A model generated the notes under the pieces. The model made no database searches, was not told the DNA's origin, and was given only the letters and a program-made list of their open reading frames with translations. From Streptomyces mangrovisoli (GTDB lineage Bacteria; Actinomycetota; Actinomycetes; Streptomycetales; Streptomycetaceae), in assembly GCF_000974985.2 (NCBI RefSeq), contig NZ_LAVA02000033.1:1-64000 (forward strand): a stretch of 64,000 nucleotides of DNA, written 5' to 3'. The position numbers and the translations under genes were made by a program. Of the stretch, positions 43,654 through 53,672 are shown piece by piece; within the stretch, counting starts at the first letter, position 1; every line of letters starts with the position of its first letter.

Positions 43654-44934
43654 TCACTTGGTGTTGATGACCTTGTTGATCGCGGCGTCCGCTTCCTTCG
43701 CGGCGTCCTCGACCGACTTCTTGCCGGTGCCGATGTTCTGCAGCATGGTCTGCAGGATCTGGGCCTTCTCGACCTTGCCCCAGCCCGGCGCCATCGGGAC
43801 GAACCAGCTCGACTCGGCGGCGGTGGCCGGGACGGCGGTCGCCGGGTCGCTCTTGAGCGACGCGAGGTCCGTCTTGTTGTTGGGCAGGTTGCCCTTGGCC
43901 ATCAGGCCCTTCTGGCCGGAGGTGCCGGTGAACGCGTTGATCCACTCGGCGGCGACGCCCTGCGCCTTGGAGCGGGCCGGGATCGCGAGGTCGCTGCCGC
44001 CGAGGAAGACCGGCATGTTGTTGCCGGACGGGCCGGGCATCACGAAGTTCTCGAGGTTGTCCTTGAGCTTGCCGGTCTTGTCGTTCTTCGGGTCGGCGGC
44101 GGTGGCGCCCTCCCAGGCCGCGGCGAAGATCATCGACGACTTGCCCTGGCCGTACACGATGTAGCGGTCGGACTCGTCCTTGGTCTTGTCACCGTGCATG
44201 TACTTGTCGATGACGTTCTTCCACTCGGTGAGCCCCTTGACGGACTCGGCCGAGGACAGGCTCGACTGCCACTGGCCGCCGCTCTCCTTGGCGATGGCGC
44301 CGCCGGCGTCGTAGACGTAGGACATCGCGGCGTACCAGTCACGGGTGGGCTGGTACCAGGCGCTGAACTTGTCGCCCTCCTTCTTCTGGACCTTGTCCAG
44401 GTCGGAGAGGAGCTCGTCGTACGTCTTCGGGGTGCTCTTGACGCCGACGGAGGCGAGGACGTCCTTGCGCCAGTTGCCCACGCGGCCACCCGCGTAGTAC
44501 GGCACGCCGTAGGTCTTGCCCTCGTACGTCACCGACTCCTTGAGGCCGTCGAGCCAGGAGGAGGAGTTGTCGAACTTGGACGGGTCGATCTGGGCGAAGG
44601 CGCCGTTGACCTCGTAGCTGAGCATCTCGGTGTTGCCCATCTCGACCACGTCGGGTGCCTTGTCCGTGGCGAGAACCGCGTCGAGCTTGGTGTTCTTGTC
44701 GGGCCAGCCGTAGTACTCGTGCTTGATCTTGATGCCCGGGTGCTTCTTCTCGATGGCGGTGTCCGCGGCCTTGACCAGGTTCGGCCAGTTGTTCTGCGCG
44801 TCGACGGTGAGCCACACGGTGAGCGACTTGGGGTCCGAGCTACCCTTGCTGTCGGACTTGCTGTCGTTCCCGCACGCCGCGACCGAGACCATCATGCCCG
44901 CGATACCGATCGCGGCTATCAGCTTGCGCTTCAC
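43654..44934 (-). CDS. dasA: Chitobiose-binding lipoprotein DasA
   Basis: 426 residues from a GTG with GGAGGG upstream. The lipoprotein signal VKRKLIAAIGIAGMMVSVAAC gives lipidated Cys21. The SBP_bac_1 fold follows: LTVWLTVDAQNNWPNLVKAADTAIEKKHPGIKI, DVVEMGNTEMLSYEV, the PYYAGGRVGNWRKDVL strand and MPVFLGGSDLAIPARS. It captures N,N'-diacetylchitobiose from chitin breakdown outside the membrane and hands it to DasB/DasC. It is divergent from dasR. Two dre sites with good match (45006-45017, 45156-45167) control it. Confidence 0.95.
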   Translation of the reverse strand: MKRKLIAAIGIAGMMVSVAACGNDSKSDSKGSSDPKSLTVWLTVDAQNNWPNLVKAADTAIEKKHPGIKIKHEYYGWPDKNTKLDAVLATDKAPDVVEMGNTEMLSYEVNGAFAQIDPSKFDNSSSWLDGLKESVTYEGKTYGVPYYAGGRVGNWRKDVLASVGVKSTPKTYDELLSDLDKVQKKEGDKFSAWYQPTRDWYAAMSYVYDAGGAIAKESGGQWQSSLSSAESVKGLTEWKNVIDKYMHGDKTKDESDRYIVYGQGKSSMIFAAAWEGATAADPKNDKTGKLKDNLENFVMPGPSGNNMPVFLGGSDLAIPARSKAQGVAAEWINAFTGTSGQKGLMAKGNLPNNKTDLASLKSDPATAVPATAAESSWFVPMAPGWGKVEKAQILQTMLQNIGTGKKSVEDAAKEADAAINKVINTK

Positions 44935-46064
<1,130 letters not shown>

Positions 46065-46177
46065 GCCGAAGGAAGCGTTTTCGTCCCGACTGCGAACGCG
46101 GTCTTCCACTCGACGGAGACCGTCCCCTACATTGCCTGCGCATGACATAGGTGATCAACGAGGGACGGAGTCGGGTC

Positions 46178-46447
46178 ATGTCCGATACGCCTGAAGTGAG
46201 AGAGCCAGAACCGGTGGTGACGCCGGTCCGTGTGGTCATCGCGCTCTGCCTGGTCGCGCCGTTCGTGGCGTTGCTGTGGGTCGACTCGTACGCCCGGACC
46301 GACCCCACGTTCATCGGGATGCCGTTCTTCTACTGGTACCAGATGCTCTGGGTGCTGCTGTCGACCGGACTCACCGTGCTCGCCTACCGGCTGTGGCAGT
46401 ACGACCGCCGCACGCGCACCGTCCGGGACGGGGGTGGGGCGCGGTGA
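46178..46447 (+). CDS. DUF3311 small membrane protein (symporter accessory subunit)
   Basis: 89 residues with two membrane spans (about 20-40 and 53-73), VVIALCLVAPFVALLWVDSYARTDPTFIGMPFFYWYQMLWVLLSTGLTVLAYRLW. This is the DUF3311 pattern found directly before sodium:solute symporters. The GTG of the symporter overlaps its stop (GTGA), so it is probably a subunit or assembly partner. The ATG at 46178 has a GGAG RBS; the GTG at 46151 is an alternative. Confidence 0.9.
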   Translation: MSDTPEVREPEPVVTPVRVVIALCLVAPFVALLWVDSYARTDPTFIGMPFFYWYQMLWVLLSTGLTVLAYRLWQYDRRTRTVRDGGGAR

Positions 46448-48054
46448 AGACCGGTGTCAACGGCGTCGCGCTCGGCGTCTTCGTCTTCTTCTTCCTCGCC
46501 GTCACCGTGCTGGGCTTCTGGGCCGCCCGGTGGCGCAAGGCCGAGACCGAGCACACCCTCGACGAATGGGGCCTGGGCGGACGGTCGTTCGGGACCTGGG
46601 TCACCTGGTTCCTGCTCGGCGGCGACCTCTACACGGCGTACACCTTCGTCGCCGTGCCGGCGGCGATCTACGCGGCGGGCGCGGCGGGCTTCTTCGCCGT
46701 GCCGTACACGATCCTCGTGTATCCGCTGATCTTCCTCTTCCTGCCACGGCTGTGGTCGGTGTCGCACCGGCACGGCTACGTCACCACGTCGGACTTCGTC
46801 CGCGGCCGCTACGGCTCCAAGGGCCTGTCGCTGGTGGTGGCGCTGACCGGCATCCTCGCGACGATGCCGTACATCGCGCTCCAGCTCGTCGGCATCCAGG
46901 CGGTCCTCGACGTGATGGGCGTGGGCGGCGGCGCGCACGCCAACGGGTTCGTGAAGGACCTGCCGCTGCTGATCGCGTTCGCCGTGCTGGCCGCGTACAC
47001 CTACTCCTCCGGGCTGCGCGCGCCCGCGCTGATCGCGTTCGTGAAGGACGCGCTGATCTACATCGTGATAGCGGTCGCGATCATCTACATCCCGATCAAG
47101 CTCGGCGGTTTCGACGACATCTTCGCCAAGGCGAGCGCCAAGTTCACGGCGGCGGGCGCGGGCGGCCTGGTGCCGGCCCCGGCGGGCCAGTGGACGTACG
47201 CCACCCTGGCGCTGGGTTCGGCGCTGGCCCTGTTCATGTATCCGCACTCGATCACCGCGACGCTCTCCTCCCGCAGCCGGGACGTGATCCGCCGCAACAC
47301 CACGATCCTGCCGCTGTACTCGCTGATGCTCGGGCTGCTGGCGCTGCTCGGGTTCATGGCCATCGCGGCGGGCGTGAAGGTCACCAACGGGCAGCTGGCG
47401 ATCCCGCAGCTCTTCGAGGACATGTTCCCCGACTGGTTCGCGGGCGTGGCCTTCGCGGCGATCGGCATCGGCGCGCTGGTCCCGGCGGCGATCATGTCCA
47501 TCGCGGCGGCGAACCTGTTCACCCGCAACATCTACAAGGACTTCATCAAGCCGGACGCGACACCCGCGCAGGAGACCAAGGTCTCCAAGATCGTCTCCCT
47601 GGTGGTGAAGGCGGGCGCGCTGGTCTTCGTGCTGACCATGGACAGGACCGTGGCCATCAACTACCAGCTGCTGGGCGGGATCTGGATCCTCCAGACCTTC
47701 CCGGCCCTGGTCGGCGGGCTGTTCACCCGGTGGTTCCACCGCTGGGCGCTGATCGCGGGCTGGGCGGTCGGCATGGCCTACGGCACGGTCGCGGCGTACG
47801 GCGTCGCCTCGCCCACGCAGGCGCACTTCGGCGGCTCGTCGAAGGAGATCCCCGGCATCGGGGAGATCGGCTACATCGGTCTGACGGCCTTCGTGCTGAA
47901 CGTGGTGGTCGCGGTGGCCGCCACCTTCGTGCTGCGGGCGGTGGGCGCCCCCGACGGCACCGACGAGACGCGCCCGGCCGACTACACGGCGGACGCGGGC
48001 GACCCGGACGTGGAGGTGGAGCTGCCGCCGGCCACGGCGCAGAGCGCGCCGTAG
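46444..48054 (+). CDS. Sodium:solute symporter, monocarboxylate (MctC-like) type
   Basis: 536 residues with 13 predicted membrane spans. Diagnostic stretches are LDEWGLGGRSFGTWVTWFLLGGDLYTAYTFVAVPAAIYAAGAAGFFAVPY, and IGIGALVPAAIMSIAAANLFTRNIYKDFIKPDATPAQETKVSK, as in SSS monocarboxylate/pyruvate transporters. The C-terminal tail is acidic. It imports acetate, pyruvate or propionate with Na+ or H+; the substrate is not certain. The GTG start overlaps DUF3311, confirming the operon. Confidence 0.9.
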   Translation: MKTGVNGVALGVFVFFFLAVTVLGFWAARWRKAETEHTLDEWGLGGRSFGTWVTWFLLGGDLYTAYTFVAVPAAIYAAGAAGFFAVPYTILVYPLIFLFLPRLWSVSHRHGYVTTSDFVRGRYGSKGLSLVVALTGILATMPYIALQLVGIQAVLDVMGVGGGAHANGFVKDLPLLIAFAVLAAYTYSSGLRAPALIAFVKDALIYIVIAVAIIYIPIKLGGFDDIFAKASAKFTAAGAGGLVPAPAGQWTYATLALGSALALFMYPHSITATLSSRSRDVIRRNTTILPLYSLMLGLLALLGFMAIAAGVKVTNGQLAIPQLFEDMFPDWFAGVAFAAIGIGALVPAAIMSIAAANLFTRNIYKDFIKPDATPAQETKVSKIVSLVVKAGALVFVLTMDRTVAINYQLLGGIWILQTFPALVGGLFTRWFHRWALIAGWAVGMAYGTVAAYGVASPTQAHFGGSSKEIPGIGEIGYIGLTAFVLNVVVAVAATFVLRAVGAPDGTDETRPADYTADAGDPDVEVELPPATAQSAP

Positions 48055-48188
48055 GGACACCGCTCACGGGTTCGGCAGCGGGCCGCCGGGAGGAACCGGC
48101 GGCCCGTTGTCGTGCCCACGGAAGGTCGGGCGGCTCCCCGTACGCATCGGGCGGCCCGTTGTCGTGCCCCTGCGGCACACTCGACCGC

Positions 48189-48695
48189 ATGGACATCGTG
48201 ATCAGGCGGGCGGTGCCCGGCGAGTACGAGACGCTCGGGGAGATCACCGCGCAGGCGTATCTCGGCGACGGGCTGCTGGACTTCGGGGCGGCCGACTCCT
48301 ACCTCGGCGAGCTGCGGGACGTGGCGGGGCGCGCCGCCGCGTCCGACGTGCTGGTCGCGGTCGCGGACGGGGTGGTGCTCGGCGGGGTGACCTTCGTGCC
48401 GGCCGGCGGCCCGATGGCCGACATCGCGGGCGCCGGGGAGGCCGAGATACGGATGCTGGCGGTGGCCCGGGAGGCGCGCGGCCGGGGCGCGGGCGAGGCG
48501 CTGGTGCGGGCCTGCGTGGAGCGGGCGCGGGCCGTCGAGGGCTGCGTGCGCGTCGTGCTGTCGACCCAGCGCGCCATGCGCTCCGCCCACCGGATCTACG
48601 AACGCGCGGGCTTCGTCCGCACCCCGGAGCGGGACTGGAACCCCCTGCCGGAGCTCGACGACATCACTCTCCTCACCTACGAGTTGACGCTCTGA
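48189..48695 (+). CDS. GNAT-family N-acetyltransferase
   Basis: 168 residues. The acetyl-CoA pyrophosphate loop is EARGRGAGEALVRACVERA (about 98-116), preceded by the strand IRMLAVARE and followed by LSTQRAMRSAHRIYERAGFVRTPERDW. It is a single-domain enzyme, with substrate unknown. It ends 311 bp before nrdL but belongs to a different unit, since the riboswitch region lies between. There is no strong RBS; the ATG lies at 48189. Confidence 0.88.
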   Translation: MDIVIRRAVPGEYETLGEITAQAYLGDGLLDFGAADSYLGELRDVAGRAAASDVLVAVADGVVLGGVTFVPAGGPMADIAGAGEAEIRMLAVAREARGRGAGEALVRACVERARAVEGCVRVVLSTQRAMRSAHRIYERAGFVRTPERDWNPLPELDDITLLTYELTL

Positions 48696-48704
48696 CACGG
48701 CCGC

Positions 48705-48751
48705 GACACAACATCTAGGGGTGGCGCGCGCGGGCGGCACAAGATGTATGC
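48705..48751 (+). promoter_or_regulatory. Candidate pair of NrdR boxes over the nrd promoter
   Basis: GACACAACATCTAGGG (48705-48720) and GGCACAAGATGTATGC (48736-48751) share CACAA-ATNT at the same offsets and lie 31 bp apart, the spacing typical of NrdR double boxes. TATGCT (48747-48752) in the second box fits a -10 whose start point would fall at the riboswitch edge. Confidence 0.65.
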
Positions 48752-48759
48752 TCATGCTC

Positions 48760-48866
48760 GCTGTCGTCGCAGGGGAATCCGGTGCGAATCCGGAACTGTC
48801 CCGCAACGGTGTACCCCAGCGTGTTCGCGCACGTATGGGGCGTCAGTCCGAGGACCTGCCGACAGC
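48760..48866 (+). promoter_or_regulatory. Cobalamin (B12) riboswitch upstream of nrdL
   Basis: Conserved core GAATCCGGTGCGAATCCGG is followed by ACTGTCCCGCAACGGT and the 3' element AGTCCGAGGACCTGCC. A closing stem pairs GCTGTCG (48760-48766) with CGACAGC (48860-48866). In Streptomyces such a switch turns off the class I reductase when B12 is available for the class II enzyme. Confidence 0.93.
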
Positions 48867-49000
48867 ACGCCCGGCCGAACCGGTCCGGGCGGACGACGTC
48901 CGGGCCTCGTGGAGTGGGCCGGTGGACGCGACGCCGTGCGCGCTCGTGTGCTGCCCCCTGCCCTCCGCCAGGCCCCGTGCCGAGCGAGGGAGTGCCCCAC

Positions 49001-51400
49001 GTGACCATCGCGCCAGCCGACCCGGCTTCAGCCACCGCGGCGACCGAGGCGGCCCCGGTGGAGACCGACGGTCCCGGTGCCGCGCTGCTGCGGACCCTGA
49101 CCGAGCTGACCGCCGACCTGCCCGCCACCGACCCCGGCCGGGTGGCCGCCGCCGCGCTGCGCGGCCGGTCGGCCCGCGCGGACGAGGCGGAGCTGCGGGA
49201 GCTGGCCACGGAGGCGGCCGCGGGCCTGATCTCCGAGGACCCCGCGTACTCCCGGCTCGCGGCCAGGCTGCTGGCCGTCTCCATCCGCGCCGAGGCGGCC
49301 TCGCAGGGCGTGACGACGTTCACCGGGTCGGTGGCCGTGGGCCATCGCGAGGGCCTCGTCGCCGACCGCACCGCCGACTTCGTGGCGACCCACGCGGCCC
49401 GCCTGGACGCGCTGGTCGACCCCGCGGGCGACGACCGCTTCGGCTACTTCGGGCTGCGCACCCTGCACAGCCGCTACCTGCTGCGCCACCCGCACACCCG
49501 CAAGGTCGTCGAGACCCCCCAGCACTTCCTGCTGCGGGTCGCGAGCGGCCTGGCCGAGGACGACACGGCGCGCGCGGTGGACGAAGTCGCCTCGCTGTAC
49601 CGGCTGATGAGCCGCCTCGACTACCTGCCGTCCTCCCCCACGCTCTTCAACTCCGGTACGCGCCACCCCCAGATGTCGTCCTGCTACCTGCTCGACTCCC
49701 CGCAGGACGAGCTGGACTCCATCTACGACCGCTACCACCAGGTCGCCCGCCTCTCCAAGCACGCCGGCGGCATCGGTCTGTCGTACTCCCGCATCCGCGC
49801 CCGGGGTTCGCTGATCCGCGGCACCAACGGGCACTCCAACGGCATCGTCCCGTTCCTGAAGACGCTGGACGCCTCGGTCGCCGCGGTGAACCAGGGCGGC
49901 CGGCGCAAGGGCGCCGCCGCGGTCTACCTGGAGACCTGGCACGCGGACATCGAGGAGTTCCTCGAACTGCGCGACAACACCGGCGAGGACGCCCGCCGCA
50001 CGCACAACCTGAACCTCGCGCACTGGATCCCCGACGAGTTCATGCGCCGCGTCGACACCGACGGGCCGTGGTCGCTGTTCTCGCCGTCCGACGTGCCCGA
50101 GCTGGTCGACCTGTGGGGCGAGGAGTTCGACGCCGCCTACCGCAGGGCCGAGGCGGCGGGCCTGGCGAAGAAGTCGATGCCCGCGCGCGAGCTGTACGGC
50201 CGGATGATGCGCACCCTCGCGCAGACCGGCAACGGCTGGATGACCTTCAAGGACGCCGCCAACCGCACCGCCAACCAGACGGCGCTGCCCGGCCATGTCG
50301 TGCACTCCTCCAACCTGTGCACGGAGATCCTGGAGGTCACCGACGACGGGGAGACGGCGGTCTGCAACCTCGGCTCGGTCAACCTGGGCGCCTTCGTCGA
50401 CACGGCCTCCGGCGACATCGACTGGGAGCGGCTCGACGCGACCGTGCGCACCGCGGTCACCTTCCTGGACCGGGTCGTCGACATCAACTTCTACCCGACC
50501 GAGCAGGCGGGCCGCTCCAACGCCCGCTGGCGCCCGGTCGGCCTCGGTGCCATGGGCCTCCAGGACGTGTTCTTCAAGTTGCGGCTGCCGTTCGACTCGC
50601 CCGAGGCGCGCGCCCTGTCGACGCGGATCGCCGAGCGGATCATGCTCGCCGCGTACGAGGCCTCCGCCGACCTCGCCGAGCGGAACGGCCCGCTTCCCGC
50701 CTGGGAGAACACCCGCACCGCGCGCGGTGTGCTCCACCCCGACCACTACGGCGTCGAGTTCACCTGGCCGGAGCGCTGGGCGGCACTGCGGGAGCGGATC
50801 GCGCGGACCGGGATGCGCAACTCGCTGCTGCTGGCCATCGCGCCCACCGCGACCATCGCCTCCATCGTCGGCGCGTACGAGTGCATCGAGCCGCAGGTCT
50901 CCAACCTGTTCAAGCGCGAGACGCTGTCGGGCGAGTTCCTCCAGGTCAACTCCTACCTGGTGGACGACCTGAAGCGGCTCGGCGTGTGGGACGCGCGCAC
51001 CCGTGAGGCGCTGCGCGACTCCAGCGGCTCGGTGCAGGACTTCGCGTGGATCCCCGAGGACGTGCGCCGGCTGTACCGGACCGCGTGGGAGATCCCGCAG
51101 CGCGGTCTGATCGACATGGCCGCCGCCCGCACCCCGTACCTGGACCAGGCGCAGTCGCTGAACCTGTTCCTGGAGACGCCGACCATCGGCAAGCTCTCCT
51201 CGATGTACGCGTACGCCTGGAAGCAGGGCCTGAAGACGACGTACTACCTGCGCTCCCGCCCGGCGACCCGCATCGCCCGCGCCGCGCAGGCGCAGCAGAC
51301 CGCCCCCGTCCGGCGGACCGTCCCCGTCCAGCAGGCCGCCGACCCCGACGCGGTCGCCTGCTCCCTTGAGAACCCCGAGTCCTGCGAGGCCTGCCAGTGA
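49001..51400 (+). CDS. nrdL: Class I ribonucleotide reductase large subunit NrdL
   Basis: 799 residues from GTG 49001 with GAGGGAG upstream. No ATP-cone is visible at the N-terminus. The ten-stranded barrel has the redox Cys pair (MSSCYLLDSP and TAVCNLGSVNL), the thiyl-radical Cys in SSNLCTEILE, and the substrate-loop GGRRKGAAAVYLETWHADIEEFLELR. The C-terminal CX2C tail ENPESCEACQ re-reduces the site through thioredoxin. It makes deoxyribonucleotides with NrdM and is under B12-riboswitch and probable NrdR control. nrdM begins inside its stop codon (GTGA). Confidence 0.95.
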   Translation: MTIAPADPASATAATEAAPVETDGPGAALLRTLTELTADLPATDPGRVAAAALRGRSARADEAELRELATEAAAGLISEDPAYSRLAARLLAVSIRAEAASQGVTTFTGSVAVGHREGLVADRTADFVATHAARLDALVDPAGDDRFGYFGLRTLHSRYLLRHPHTRKVVETPQHFLLRVASGLAEDDTARAVDEVASLYRLMSRLDYLPSSPTLFNSGTRHPQMSSCYLLDSPQDELDSIYDRYHQVARLSKHAGGIGLSYSRIRARGSLIRGTNGHSNGIVPFLKTLDASVAAVNQGGRRKGAAAVYLETWHADIEEFLELRDNTGEDARRTHNLNLAHWIPDEFMRRVDTDGPWSLFSPSDVPELVDLWGEEFDAAYRRAEAAGLAKKSMPARELYGRMMRTLAQTGNGWMTFKDAANRTANQTALPGHVVHSSNLCTEILEVTDDGETAVCNLGSVNLGAFVDTASGDIDWERLDATVRTAVTFLDRVVDINFYPTEQAGRSNARWRPVGLGAMGLQDVFFKLRLPFDSPEARALSTRIAERIMLAAYEASADLAERNGPLPAWENTRTARGVLHPDHYGVEFTWPERWAALRERIARTGMRNSLLLAIAPTATIASIVGAYECIEPQVSNLFKRETLSGEFLQVNSYLVDDLKRLGVWDARTREALRDSSGSVQDFAWIPEDVRRLYRTAWEIPQRGLIDMAAARTPYLDQAQSLNLFLETPTIGKLSSMYAYAWKQGLKTTYYLRSRPATRIARAAQAQQTAPVRRTVPVQQAADPDAVACSLENPESCEACQ

Positions 51401-52413
51401 GCACCCCCCGTAACACCAACCTGCTCGACCCGGGCTTCGAGCTGACCCTGCGCCCCATGCGCTACCCGGACTTCTACGAGCGCTACCGGGACGCGATCAA
51501 GAACACGTGGACGGTCGAGGAGGTCGACCTCCACTCCGACGTCGCCGACCTCGCGAAGCTCAGCGCCGGCGAGCAGCATCTGATCGGCCGGCTGGTGGCG
51601 TTCTTCGCGACCGGCGACTCGATCGTCGCGAACAACCTGGTGCTGACGCTGTACAAGCACATCAACTCCCCCGAGGCGCGGCTGTACCTGTCGCGCCAGC
51701 TGTTCGAGGAGGCCGTGCACGTCCAGTTCTATCTGACCCTGCTGGACACCTATCTGCCCGACCCGGAGGACCGCACGGCCGCGTTCGCGGCGGTGGAGAG
51801 CATCCCCTCGATCCGCGAGAAGGCCGCGTTCTGCTTCCGCTGGATGGACTCGGTGGAGAAGCTGGACCGCCTGGAGACCAAGGCGGACCGCCGGCGCTTC
51901 CTGCTCAACCTCATCTGCTTCGCCGCGTGCATCGAGGGCCTGTTCTTCTACGGCGCCTTCGCGTACGTCTACTGGTTCCGCAGCCGGGGCCTGCTGCACG
52001 GCCTCGCCACCGGCACCAACTGGGTGTTCCGCGACGAGACCATGCACATGAGCTTCGCCTTCGAGGTGGTGGACACCGTCCGCAAGGAGGAGCCCGACCT
52101 CTTCGACGACGAGCTGGGCCGGCAGGTCACCGACATGCTCGAGGAGGCCGTCGAGGCCGAGCTCCAGTTCGCGCGCGACCTGTGCGGTGACGGCCTGCCC
52201 GGCATGAACACCGACTCCATGCGGCAGTACCTGGAGTGCGTCGCCGACCAGCGGCTGGCCCGCCTCGGCTTCGCCCCGGTGTACGGCTCGGAGAACCCGT
52301 TCTCCTTCATGGAGCTCCAGGGCGTTCAGGAGCTGACCAACTTCTTCGAGCGGCGCCCGTCGGCGTACCAGGTGGCGGTCGAGGGCACGGTCGACCTGGA
52401 CGAGGACTTCTGA
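51397..52413 (+). CDS. nrdM: Class I ribonucleotide reductase small subunit NrdM
   Basis: 338 residues. The di-iron ligands and radical Tyr are visible in LFEEAVHVQFYLTLLDTY (E105, H108, Y112), with the second ligand pair in FRDETMHMSFAFEVV. The tyrosyl radical position is kept, so it is a canonical radical-bearing R2 rather than the Tyr-less type. The GTG start overlaps the nrdL stop, giving equal stoichiometry. The C-terminal tail ends DLDEDF, the usual acidic R1-docking peptide. Confidence 0.95.
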   Translation: MSTPRNTNLLDPGFELTLRPMRYPDFYERYRDAIKNTWTVEEVDLHSDVADLAKLSAGEQHLIGRLVAFFATGDSIVANNLVLTLYKHINSPEARLYLSRQLFEEAVHVQFYLTLLDTYLPDPEDRTAAFAAVESIPSIREKAAFCFRWMDSVEKLDRLETKADRRRFLLNLICFAACIEGLFFYGAFAYVYWFRSRGLLHGLATGTNWVFRDETMHMSFAFEVVDTVRKEEPDLFDDELGRQVTDMLEEAVEAELQFARDLCGDGLPGMNTDSMRQYLECVADQRLARLGFAPVYGSENPFSFMELQGVQELTNFFERRPSAYQVAVEGTVDLDEDF

Positions 52414-52541
52414 GCCGTCTCGGGCAGCGCCTGCCGCAGCCTGCGGTCGATCCGGCGCTCGCGCAGCAACCACGCGAGCGCCGGACCGGCGACGACGGCG
52501 AGGACGACCAGGACGGCGGCGTATCCGGTGAATGCGTTCAT
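52326..52541 (-). CDS. Possible small membrane protein antisense to the nrdM 3' end
   Basis: 71 codons starting MNAFTGYAAVLVVLAVVAGPALAWLLRERR, one predicted membrane span then a basic segment DRRLRQALPE. The last 88 bases lie opposite nrdM codons, where the sequence becomes less protein-like (SSSRSTVPSTATWYADG). The span and basic flank look real and the gene would fill an otherwise empty 220-bp gap. No family recognised; the truth may be a shorter protein. Confidence 0.4.
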   Translation of the reverse strand: MNAFTGYAAVLVVLAVVAGPALAWLLRERRIDRRLRQALPETAQKSSSRSTVPSTATWYADGRRSKKLVSS

Positions 52542-52633
52542 GCTGTAACTGTCGTCCTCGGCGGACACTCCTGACAGTGGCAGGACTGCCGTAGACCCTC
52601 GAATTGCTGCCAGTACCGAGGCACACTGGACCC

Positions 52634-53599
52634 ATGCTGAAGAACGTGGTGGCCGTGCTGCTCGACGGCGTGCATCCCTTCGAACTCGGCGTGGTGTGCG
52701 AGGTGTTCGGCATCGACCGCACCGACGAGGGCCTGCCCGCCTACGACTTCGCCGTCGCGTCGGCCGAGGGCCCCACCCTCGGCACCCATGTCCAGGGCTT
52801 CACCGTCTCGACCTCCTACGGCCTGGAGCGGCTGGAGGAGGCCGACCTGATCGCCGTGCCGGCCTCCGACGCCAACGTCCTGCGCGAGCATCCGCCGGAG
52901 CTGCTCGACGCGCTGCGCCGGGCCGTGGACCGCGGCACCCGGGTGCTCAGCGTCTGCTCCGGCGTCTTCGTGCTGGGCGCCGCGGGGCTGCTGGACGGGC
53001 GCCGCTGCGCGGTGCACTGGCGCCACGCCGAGCTGCTGGCCCGGAAGTATCCGCGCGCGGTCGTCGAACCGGACGTGCTCTACGTCGACGAGGACCCGGT
53101 GATCACCTCCGCGGGCACCGCCGCCGGGATCGACGCCTGTCTGCACATCGTCCGCAAGGAGCAGGGCCCGGAGGTCGCGGCGCGGATCGCCCGGCGCATG
53201 GTGGTGCCGCCGCACCGCGACGGCGGCCAGGCCCAGTACATCGAGCGGCCGCTGCCGCGCGGCTCCTGCGACACCGTCGGCGAGGTGCTGACCTGGATGG
53301 AAGCGCACCTCGACCAGGAGGTGACCGTCGAGCAGCTGGCGGCCCGCGCCCACATGTCGCCGCGCACCTTCGCGCGCCGCTTCCAGCAGGAGACCGGCAC
53401 CACGCCCTACCGCTGGATCCTGCGCCAACGCGTGCTGCTGGCACAGCAGTTGCTGGAGGGCACGGACGAGACGGTGGACGCGATCGCCTGGCGGTCGGGG
53501 TTCGGCACGGCGGCCGCGCTGCGGCACCAGTTCGCCGCGACGCTGGGCACCACGCCGAACGCCTACCGGCGCACGTTCCGGGGACCGCGGGCGGCCTGA
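52634..53599 (+). CDS. nrdS: GlxA/AraC-type regulator NrdS
   Basis: 321 residues. A DJ-1/PfpI-like domain (about 1-190) has VLLDGVHPFELGVVCEVFG and the nucleophile-elbow region LSVCSGVFVLGAAGLLDGRRCAVHW. The AraC HTH (about 215-318) has VEQLAARAHMSPRTFARRFQQETGTTPYRWILRQR and VDAIAWRSGFGTAAALRHQFAATLGTTPNAYR. In S. coelicolor the third gene behind nrdAB is of this type and was named nrdS. It has its own RBS-poor ATG 221 bp after nrdM, so it may have its own promoter. The regulated targets are unknown. Confidence 0.9.
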   Translation: MLKNVVAVLLDGVHPFELGVVCEVFGIDRTDEGLPAYDFAVASAEGPTLGTHVQGFTVSTSYGLERLEEADLIAVPASDANVLREHPPELLDALRRAVDRGTRVLSVCSGVFVLGAAGLLDGRRCAVHWRHAELLARKYPRAVVEPDVLYVDEDPVITSAGTAAGIDACLHIVRKEQGPEVAARIARRMVVPPHRDGGQAQYIERPLPRGSCDTVGEVLTWMEAHLDQEVTVEQLAARAHMSPRTFARRFQQETGTTPYRWILRQRVLLAQQLLEGTDETVDAIAWRSGFGTAAALRHQFAATLGTTPNAYRRTFRGPRAA

Positions 53600-53622
53600 G
53601 CGCGCGCCGCTGTCACCGGTGC

Positions 53623-53644
53623 GGCCGGGGGCGGCACCCCGGCC
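53623..53644. terminator. Hairpin between nrdS and the P450 gene
   Basis: GGCCGGGG pairs with CCCCGGCC around GCGGCA, in the 73-bp convergent gap. Confidence 0.6.
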
Positions 53645-53672
53645 GGCCCGGCTGCCGCCCAGGCCCCGGGCG

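Noticed and set aside
46384..48060. Antisense frame opposite the symporter
   Set aside because: Asp/Arg/His-rich shadow of a membrane protein.
49028..50746. Antisense frame within nrdL
   Set aside because: Composition mirrors nrdL; no start with RBS and no motif.
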